Source of the DNA: an uncultured Bacteroidales bacterium
Lineage (GTDB): Bacteria; Bacteroidota; Bacteroidia; Bacteroidales; P3
Assembly: GCA_947174375.1 (NCBI GenBank)
Contig: CAMWIS010000041.1
Span: 1 to 11,377 of the forward strand
DNA: 11,377 nucleotides
Direction of reading: 5' to 3'
In this document: piece after piece, positions 5,688 to 11,377 of the stretch
How positions within the stretch are numbered: the stretch's first letter is position 1
Layout of the letters: the number at the start of each line of letters is the position of its first letter
Translations under genes and position numbers: made by a program
The notes under the pieces: generated by a model
Database searches by the model: none
Told to the model about the DNA's origin: nothing
What the model saw: the letters and a program-made list of their open reading frames with translations, nothing else

Positions 5688-7886
5688 ATGGAAGACCAGC
5701 GGGATTTTCTACACGAAGCCTTGCAGCGCATCTTCGGATTCTCCCATTTCAAGGGGAATCAGGAGGCGGTCATTCGTCAGGTACTGGCCGGTCAGGACGC
5801 TTTCGTCATCATGCCGACGGGGGGTGGCAAGTCCATGTGCTACCAGTTGCCGGCCCTCATCATGGAGGGTACGGCCATCATCGTCTCGCCGCTCATCGCC
5901 CTGATGAAAAACCAGGTGGACGCCGTGCGCAGCTTCGGGGCCAAGTCCGACATCGCCCACTACCTCAATTCCTCGCTTTCCCGCGCCGAAATGAAACAGG
6001 TCAAGGACGACCTGCTGGCCGGCAAGACCAAAATGCTCTACGTGGCGCCGGAAACCCTCACCAAAGAAGACAATCTGGAACTGTTCCGCAGCATCAACGT
6101 CTCGCTCGTGGCCATCGACGAGGCGCACTGCATCTCGGAATGGGGGCATGATTTCCGCCCCGAATACCGCCGCATCCGTCCCATCATCGACGCCATGCCC
6201 AAGAAGGTGCCTATCCTGGCGCTCACGGCCACGGCCACGCCCAAGGTACAGAAAGACATCCAAAAGAACCTCGGCATGATGGACGCCCGCGTGTTCCTCT
6301 CGTCCTTCAACCGCGCCAACCTCTATTACGAGGTGCGCCCCAAGACGAAAGACATCGACCGCGACATCGTCAAGTTCATCAAGACGTCGGGGCTCAAATC
6401 GGGCATCGTCTATTGCCTGAGCCGCAAGAAAGTGGAGGAGTTCGCGCAGATACTGTGCGCCAACGGCATCAAGGCCCTGCCGTATCACGCGGGCCTGGAC
6501 TCGCAGACGCGGGCCGAGAACCAGGACAAGTTCCTCATGGAGGAAATCGACGTCATCGTGGCCACGATAGCGTTCGGCATGGGCATCGACAAGCCCGACG
6601 TGCGCTTCGTCATCCACTACGATATGCCCAAGAGCATAGAGGGCTACTACCAGGAAACGGGGCGTGCCGGCCGTGACGGCGGCGAGGGCCGCTGCATCGC
6701 GTTCTATGCCGAGCACGACATCATGAAGTTGGAGAAATTCCTCAAAGACAAGCCGGTGGCGGAACAGGAGGTGGCCAAGCAACTCATGGCCGAAACCGTG
6801 TCGTATGCCGAAACGGGGATGTGCCGCCGCAAGAACATCCTGCACTATTTCGGCGAGGAATACCCGTCCGACCATTGCGGCAACTGCGACAACTGCTGCC
6901 ATCCGCGCGAGCGCGTGGACGCCACCGACGACGTCCGCTATTTCCTTTCGCTCGTGGAGGAAACCAAGTCGCAGTTCAAGATGGATCACATCATCAGCAT
7001 CGCGATGGGCAAGATGAGCCCCGATGTCAAGAAATGCCAGCACCACCTGTTGCCGCGCTTCGGCGAAGGCAAGGGCAAGGAGCAGAATTACTGGAAGGCC
7101 GTGGGGCGGGAAAGCCTGATCGAGAACCTGATGGAAAAGGACATCGAGAACTACGGCATCCTGCGGCTCACCGACAAGGGGCGTGCGTTCATGGAACACC
7201 CCTACGAGGTGCGGGTCACGAAAGACCACGACTACGAATCGGATACGGAGGAGGCCATGAAAGGCGGGGGCGGCGCCCAGGGCGGCGATACCGTCGATAA
7301 CGTGCTTTTCATCATGCTCAAGAACCTGCTCAAGGATATCTCGCAGAAAGAGAAACTGCCGCCCTACGTCATCTTTCAGGAACCGTCGTTGGAGGACATG
7401 ACGATACAGTACCCCGTTACGATGGAGGAAATGACGCACATCACGGGCGTGGGCGTGGGCAAGGCGCAGAAATACGGTCAGCCGTTCATCGACTTGATTA
7501 AGAAATATGTAGAGGAGAACGAGATCGAACGTCCGCAGGATTTCGTCATCAAGTCGGTCGTCAACAAATCGGGGCTCAAGGTGTTCATCATCCAAAGCAT
7601 AGACCGCAAGATTTCGCTCAACGACATCGCGGTTTCCAAGGGGCTTTCGTTTACGGAACTGCTGACGGAAGTGGAACGCATCGTGCTTTCCGGCACCAAA
7701 ATCGACATCGACTACTACCTGAGCGAGAATCTCGACCCCGACCATTACGAGGAGATTTACGATTATTTCCTTGAAGCGGAGAACGATTCGGTGGAAGAGG
7801 CGTTGAAGGAGCTGGGCGAGAACGAGTTTACGGAAGAGGAAGTGCGGCTCGTGCGGATTCAGTTTATATCAAAAGAAGGTAATTGA
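5688..7886 (+). CDS. recQ: ATP-dependent DNA helicase RecQ
   Basis: RecQ is a 3'-5' DNA helicase acting in recombination and repair of stalled forks. I chose the ATG at 5688 (732 residues). An in-frame TTG at 5679 would add only three residues. The helicase core has Walker A PTGGGKS (43-49), DEAH (144-147) followed by the aromatic-rich loop CISEWGHDFRPEY, and motif VI QETGRAGRDG (322-331). The zinc site is complete, with Cys379, Cys397, Cys400 and Cys403. The winged-helix RQC domain follows (about 410-510). After it comes a glycine-rich linker (525-534, GGGGAQGG), an HRDC-like domain (about 536-612, with ITGVGVGKAQKYG) and a further C-terminal region of about 120 acidic, helical residues. E. 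coli RecQ is about 610 residues, so this last part is extra. It is, as I recall, usual in Bacteroidota. The gene is transcribed away from kdsD and may be the first gene of the rightward run. Confidence 0.96.
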   Translation: MEDQRDFLHEALQRIFGFSHFKGNQEAVIRQVLAGQDAFVIMPTGGGKSMCYQLPALIMEGTAIIVSPLIALMKNQVDAVRSFGAKSDIAHYLNSSLSRAEMKQVKDDLLAGKTKMLYVAPETLTKEDNLELFRSINVSLVAIDEAHCISEWGHDFRPEYRRIRPIIDAMPKKVPILALTATATPKVQKDIQKNLGMMDARVFLSSFNRANLYYEVRPKTKDIDRDIVKFIKTSGLKSGIVYCLSRKKVEEFAQILCANGIKALPYHAGLDSQTRAENQDKFLMEEIDVIVATIAFGMGIDKPDVRFVIHYDMPKSIEGYYQETGRAGRDGGEGRCIAFYAEHDIMKLEKFLKDKPVAEQEVAKQLMAETVSYAETGMCRRKNILHYFGEEYPSDHCGNCDNCCHPRERVDATDDVRYFLSLVEETKSQFKMDHIISIAMGKMSPDVKKCQHHLLPRFGEGKGKEQNYWKAVGRESLIENLMEKDIENYGILRLTDKGRAFMEHPYEVRVTKDHDYESDTEEAMKGGGGAQGGDTVDNVLFIMLKNLLKDISQKEKLPPYVIFQEPSLEDMTIQYPVTMEEMTHITGVGVGKAQKYGQPFIDLIKKYVEENEIERPQDFVIKSVVNKSGLKVFIIQSIDRKISLNDIAVSKGLSFTELLTEVERIVLSGTKIDIDYYLSENLDPDHYEEIYDYFLEAENDSVEEALKELGENEFTEEEVRLVRIQFISKEGN

Positions 7887-7916
7887 TAATCAGATAATTT
7901 AATACACGAATCAGAC

Positions 7917-8519
7917 ATGAAAAGAAACGGCTTTATGGCGGCGCTGTGCTTGGGTGCGGCTTTGATGACGGGATGCGCCGGAGGCGGCAAGCAGGAAAGC
8001 AAGGCCCCGGTGGCGGCCGGCGGCGCGGCGGCGGTGCAGACGGGCGCGATGACGGTGGCTACGGTCAATACCGATACCTTGTTCGCGCAATACAAGATGG
8101 TGACGGACGTGACCGACGAATTGGAAAAGACCGAGAAGAAACTGCAGGCCGATTTGCAGAAGCAGGCGCAGGACTTTCAGACCGAGTACGAAAACTATCT
8201 GAAAGTGGGCGCCACGATGACGCTGAGCGAACAGCGCAAGAAAGAAGAATACCTGACCAAGAAGCGCGAAAGCCTCGAACAGCTCAGCGCGCGTTATGAA
8301 ACCCAGCTCGTGACCTTGCGTCTGCAACGCATGGAAGAAGTGCAGAACGCCGTTTTCGAGTTCATCGAACGCTACAACGCCGAACACGGCCAATATACGT
8401 TCGTGATTTCCAACGCCCGCACGAGCGGCGTGCTGTATTCGCCGGCCAACATCGACATCACGGATGAGGTGCTGGCGGCCATCAACGCCGAATACGGTCA
8501 GAAGAAGGGCAAGAAATAA
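7917..8519 (+). CDS. Skp/OmpH-like periplasmic lipoprotein
   Basis: Skp/OmpH proteins are periplasmic chaperones that hold unfolded outer-membrane proteins. The 200 residues start with a lipoprotein signal (MKRNGF, hydrophobic core, LMTGC with Cys20 as the likely lipid site). An Ala/Gly-rich linker follows (21-45). A short strand, VATVNTDTLFAQY (47-59), corresponds to the first strand of the Skp body. A long charged coiled coil spans about 62-155 (DELEKTEKKLQADLQKQAQ, EQRKKEEYLTKKRESLEQL), and a C-terminal body (about 160-193) is where YTFVISN and GVLYSPANIDITDEVL match the usual OmpH ending. A lipid anchor differs from soluble E. coli Skp but is seen in related Bacteroidota proteins. The gene starts 30 bp after recQ with no clear promoter, and its stop overlaps the nadC start by one base (TAATG). 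The client is not shown by the sequence. Confidence 0.82.
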   Translation: MKRNGFMAALCLGAALMTGCAGGGKQESKAPVAAGGAAAVQTGAMTVATVNTDTLFAQYKMVTDVTDELEKTEKKLQADLQKQAQDFQTEYENYLKVGATMTLSEQRKKEEYLTKKRESLEQLSARYETQLVTLRLQRMEEVQNAVFEFIERYNAEHGQYTFVISNARTSGVLYSPANIDITDEVLAAINAEYGQKKGKK

Positions 8520-9382
8520 TGATGACGCCGCAGGAAAAGACGGCCGCCGAGTTCTACATCCGGCTGGCGCTTAAAGAAGACGTGGGCGACGGCGACCACA
8601 CGTCCCTGGCTTGCGTGCCGGAAACGGCGCGCGGCGAGGCGGTGCTCGTGGCCAAGGAAGCCGGCGTGCTGGCGGGCGTGGAGGTGGCCGAAACGGTCTA
8701 TCGGCTCGTGGATCCTCACATCGACTTCAAGGCCCTCAAACACGACGGCGACCGGTTGGCGGTGGGCGACCGCGTATGGACGGTGTCGGGCGCGTCCCGC
8801 TCCATCCTCACGGCCGAACGCCTGAGCCTGAACTACGTGCAGCGCATGAGCGGCATCGCGACGCAGACGCGCCGCCTGGTGGATATGCTCGCCGGCACGC
8901 GCACCACGCTGTTGGACACGCGCAAGACCACGCCCAACAACCGCGTTTTCGAGAAAATGGCCGTGCGCATAGGCGGCGGCAGCAACCACCGCTTCGGGCT
9001 GTTCGATATGATTCTCATCAAAGACAACCATATCGACTTTGCGGGCGGCGTCGTGGAGGCCGTGCAGGCGGCCGAAGCCTACCTGAAAGCCAACGGGCTC
9101 AAACTGCCCGTGGAGGTGGAGGTGCGCAACGAAGCCGAGTTGGAGGCCGTGTTGCGGCACGGCGGCGTGCAGCGCATCATGCTCGACAACTTTACGGTGC
9201 CCGATTTGAAAAAGGCCGTGGAGAAAATCGGCGGCCGCTACGAGACCGAGGCTTCGGGCGGCATTACGGAAGCGACGTTGAAAGACTACGCCTCTTCGGG
9301 CGTGGATTTCATTTCGGTGGGCGGTTTGACCCATCATGTGGCGTCTTTGGATTTGAGCCTGAAGGCGGTACACCATATATAA
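8519..9382 (+). CDS. nadC: Nicotinate-nucleotide pyrophosphorylase (carboxylating), quinolinate phosphoribosyltransferase
   Basis: This enzyme converts quinolinate and PRPP to nicotinate mononucleotide, CO2 and pyrophosphate, in de novo NAD synthesis. The 287 residues are the expected length. Motifs in order are EDVGDGDHTSL near the N-terminus (20-30), LNYVQRMSGIAT (104-115), LLDTRKTTP (131-139), the phosphate-binding IGGGSNHR (151-158), IKDNH (167-171), VEVEV (198-202), MLDN (221-224), ASGGIT (245-250) and SVGGLTH (266-272). These together give a complete active site. The first ATG at 8519 overlaps the upstream stop as TAATG. A second ATG follows directly at 8522, so either could be used. 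The overlap suggests translational coupling with the Skp-like lipoprotein, though no functional link is obvious. The nadA and nadB genes are not present here. Confidence 0.96.
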   Translation: MMTPQEKTAAEFYIRLALKEDVGDGDHTSLACVPETARGEAVLVAKEAGVLAGVEVAETVYRLVDPHIDFKALKHDGDRLAVGDRVWTVSGASRSILTAERLSLNYVQRMSGIATQTRRLVDMLAGTRTTLLDTRKTTPNNRVFEKMAVRIGGGSNHRFGLFDMILIKDNHIDFAGGVVEAVQAAEAYLKANGLKLPVEVEVRNEAELEAVLRHGGVQRIMLDNFTVPDLKKAVEKIGGRYETEASGGITEATLKDYASSGVDFISVGGLTHHVASLDLSLKAVHHI

Positions 9383-9419
9383 ACATACGGAAACAGCAAT
9401 TAAAAAAACGAAACGAGAT

Positions 9420-10715
9420 ATGGCAAGGACGAAAGTCGATTTGATTTTAGGCATTCAGTGGGGCGACGAAGGCAAAGGGAAGTTCGTGGACGTGATGGCT
9501 TCGGAATACGACATCATCGCGCGTTTCCAGGGCGGCCCCAATGCCGGTCATACGTTGGAGTTCAACGGTATCAAGCATATTCTGCAAACGATTCCTTCGG
9601 GTATTTTCCACGAAGGCAAGGAGAACATCATCGGCAACGGCGTGTTGATTGACCCGCATATCCTGCACCGTGAGCTGACGGCCATCCGCAAGTTCGACAT
9701 CGAACCGAAAGAGCGGCTCATCCTGTCGGACAAGGCGCATCTGATTCTGCCTACCCACCGTCTGTTGGACGCCGCGCTCGAAGCGCAGAAGGGCGACAAA
9801 AAAATCGGTTCCACGGTCAAGGGCATCGGCCCGGCCTATACCGACAAGACGGCGCGCGGCGGCTTGCGCGTGGGCGACATCATCCGGCCCGATTTCAAAC
9901 GCAAGTACGAAGCCTTGAAGGCCCAGCACACCGGCCTGTTGAAACACTACGGTTTCGACGAGTCCAAATGGGTCATCGACAATATGCCGCTTGCCGAATA
10001 CGAAGCCAAGTGGTTCGAGGGCGTGGAAGAACTGAGCGGTTACCGCATCCTGGCCACCGAATACTATTTGGAAGAAGCCATGAACGCTGGCAAACGCATT
10101 TTGGCCGAGGGCGCGCAGGGTTCGCTGCTGGACGTGGAGTTCGGCACGTATCCGTTTGTGACCTCCTCCAATACGACGGCCTCCGGCGTATGTTCGGGCC
10201 TGGGTATCTCGCCCGCGTCGGTGGGCCGGGTCTATGGCGTGTTCAAGGCCTATTGCACGCGCGTGGGCAGCGGGCCTTTCCCCACCGAGTTGCACGACGC
10301 CTGGGGCGAACGCCTGCGCGAACAGGGCGGTGAATACGGCTCCACGACCGGCCGTCCGCGCCGTTGCGGTTGGCTCGACCTCGTGGCCTTGCGCTATACG
10401 ATTATGTTGAGCGGCGTTACCGATTTGATTGTGACCAAGGCCGACGTCATGGACGATTTCGAAGAAATCAAAGTCTGCTGCGGCTATAAGAAAGACGGCA
10501 AGCCGTTGGCGCAGTTCTCGCCCATGGATTTGGACGGCATAGAACCGGAACTGACCGCGATGAAAGGCTGGCGGACGCCCATCAGCGACATCAAGCGCGT
10601 GGAAGACCTGCCCGAAGCGTTCCGCGCTTACCTGGCCTTCATTACCGAAAAGACCCATACGCCGGTCAGCATCATATCGGTAGGGCCCAACCGTTTACAA
10701 ACCTTGATGGCCTAA
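9420..10715 (+). CDS. purA: Adenylosuccinate synthetase
   Basis: This enzyme joins IMP and aspartate using GTP to make adenylosuccinate, the first committed step to AMP. The 431 residues match the bacterial form. Motifs are GIQWGDEGKGKFVD (11-24) with catalytic Asp16, GGPNAGHTL (38-46) with His44, STVKGIGPAYTDK (131-143), EGAQGSLLDVEFGTYPFVTSS (230-250), RVGSGPFPTE (281-290), TTGRPRRCGWLD (309-320) and the guanine-recognition TKAD (339-342, where E. coli has TKLD). The chain ends in SVGPNR, as usual. The ATG at 9420 is 37 bp after nadC, in an A-rich gap with no terminator and no clear promoter, so it is probably co-transcribed. Its stop overlaps the next start as TAATG. Confidence 0.97.
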   Translation: MARTKVDLILGIQWGDEGKGKFVDVMASEYDIIARFQGGPNAGHTLEFNGIKHILQTIPSGIFHEGKENIIGNGVLIDPHILHRELTAIRKFDIEPKERLILSDKAHLILPTHRLLDAALEAQKGDKKIGSTVKGIGPAYTDKTARGGLRVGDIIRPDFKRKYEALKAQHTGLLKHYGFDESKWVIDNMPLAEYEAKWFEGVEELSGYRILATEYYLEEAMNAGKRILAEGAQGSLLDVEFGTYPFVTSSNTTASGVCSGLGISPASVGRVYGVFKAYCTRVGSGPFPTELHDAWGERLREQGGEYGSTTGRPRRCGWLDLVALRYTIMLSGVTDLIVTKADVMDDFEEIKVCCGYKKDGKPLAQFSPMDLDGIEPELTAMKGWRTPISDIKRVEDLPEAFRAYLAFITEKTHTPVSIISVGPNRLQTLMA

Positions 10716-11377
10716 TGCGAAACGGCGGCCTCGTCTTTTTTCTTCTCCTCTGCCAGCTGTGCGGCCTTGGGTGCGCCACGGCGCGGACGCTGGCGGAGCA
10801 GGAACGGGTGGAACTCAAATGGCGGCAGGTGCCCAAAGAGGTGCGCCGCAATGTGCGTTTGGCTTACCCGTATCATATATATAGAGACTGGGCCAAGTTG
10901 GACACGCTATACAGCGTGCGCGTCATCTCCGCCAATTACGAGACGGTCTATTTCGATTCCACCGGCGAGTGGCTGCGCGCCTATCGGCCGGTGCGTCCGT
11001 CGGAACTGCCTTACCGGACGTACCTGTTTCTGAAAGAGGAATTCGGGCTTTATCGGGTGTTGCGCGCCTATCAGGTGCAGCAGAGCGACGATTTGGCGCA
11101 TTACAGCGTCGAAATGGAGCACAAGCGCATTCCCACGCTCAAAACTTATCTGGAATTCGATTTTGTCGGCGATCTGACGGTGCTCGACGGCAACCCGGTC
11201 GGCGGTTCGGAAGAAACCGAAGAGACGGAGGCCCTGTCGCGGGAGGCGTTCTTGGCGCTTTATGCCGATGTCTATGACCCGGAGGCCGAGGAAGCGGCCT
11301 ATGCGGAGGAAGCGGAACGGAAAGCCGCCGCGGCCCTTGCCGCACAGGCGGAGGCCGAGGCACAAGCCCAAGCCGAA
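10715..11377 (+). CDS. Secreted PepSY-like protein with Ala/Glu-rich tail (partial, no stop in window)
   Basis: The frame starts with the ATG that shares one base with the purA stop and stays open for 221 codons to the window edge. The N-terminus is a signal peptide (MRNGG, then a hydrophobic run at 6-19). Cleavage could follow ATA at 23. Cys20 is present, but the preceding GLG is a poor lipobox. Residues about 39-97 and 98-160 look like two copies of a PepSY-like (DUF2874, beta-lactamase-inhibitor-like) unit. The first has VPKEVRRNVRLAYP, then YETVYFDSTGEWL and SELPY. The second has LKEEFGLYRVLRAYQV, then HYSVEMEHKRIPTLKTYLEFD. The rest (166-221) is acidic and Ala-rich, probably a coiled coil, and continues beyond the window. 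The family call is by pattern only. The function is unknown. Confidence 0.65.
   Translation, partial: MRNGGLVFFLLLCQLCGLGCATARTLAEQERVELKWRQVPKEVRRNVRLAYPYHIYRDWAKLDTLYSVRVISANYETVYFDSTGEWLRAYRPVRPSELPYRTYLFLKEEFGLYRVLRAYQVQQSDDLAHYSVEMEHKRIPTLKTYLEFDFVGDLTVLDGNPVGGSEETEETEALSREAFLALYADVYDPEAEEAAYAEEAERKAAAALAAQAEAEAQAQAE

Noticed and set aside
5709..7745. 678-codon minus-strand open frame opposite recQ
   Set aside because: It is a shadow of recQ: skewed towards His, Val, Leu, Asp and Arg with no domain pattern, and the sense strand carries every RecQ motif.
9383..9419. Separate purA promoter in the A-rich gap after nadC
   Set aside because: No TAnnTTTG box or -33 TTTG element is visible in the gap or just upstream.
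8498..10658. Minus-strand frames of 318 and 403 codons opposite nadC and purA
   Set aside because: Same shadow effect. The plus strand encodes complete, motif-verified enzymes.
10907..11371. 154-codon minus-strand frame at the right end
   Set aside because: It lies opposite the frame coupled to purA, which has a signal peptide and PepSY-like units. The minus frame shows only a Gly/Arg/Phe-rich shadow composition.

Overview
The window looks like a chromosomal housekeeping segment from a member of the Bacteroidota, most likely Bacteroidales. Four lines of evidence support this: promoter boxes of the Bacteroidota type (TAnnTTTG), starts without clear Shine-Dalgarno sequences, a lipoprotein that joins a Bacteroidota-style OmpA-like domain to TPRs, and a RecQ with the long C-terminal extension seen in that phylum. 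By eye the DNA is fairly GC-rich (an estimate, not a count). I see no insertion sequence, phage gene, CRISPR array, tRNA or rRNA.

Layout. Everything left of about 5.65 kb reads on the minus strand and everything to the right reads on the plus strand. The minus-strand genes, in transcription order from the divergence point, are kdsD (arabinose-5-phosphate isomerase), lptB (LPS-export ATPase), prs (PRPP synthetase), an OmpA-like/TPR lipoprotein, rplY (ribosomal protein L25/CTC) with a strong terminator, a roughly 220-bp non-coding stretch rich in short repeats and hairpins, and the first 29 codons of an unrecognised gene. The plus-strand genes are recQ, a Skp/OmpH-like lipoprotein, nadC, purA and a secreted PepSY-like protein cut by the window end. 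The last gene has no stop inside the window. I translated it by hand from the ATG that overlaps the purA stop.

How the genes fit together. kdsD and lptB act at two ends of lipopolysaccharide supply (Kdo precursor synthesis and LPS export), the Skp-like protein probably serves the envelope, and prs makes the PRPP used by nadC and by the purine route that purA belongs to. Two stop/start overlaps of the TAATG type (Skp-like/nadC and purA/PepSY-like) suggest translational coupling.

I did not find a novel defence or mobile system. The points most worth checking are the face-to-face promoters between kdsD and recQ, which also cast doubt on the longest kdsD start; a hairpin at what should be the very 5' end of the OmpA/TPR lipoprotein mRNA; the structured intergenic stretch at 88-310; and the PepSY-like protein coupled to purA.
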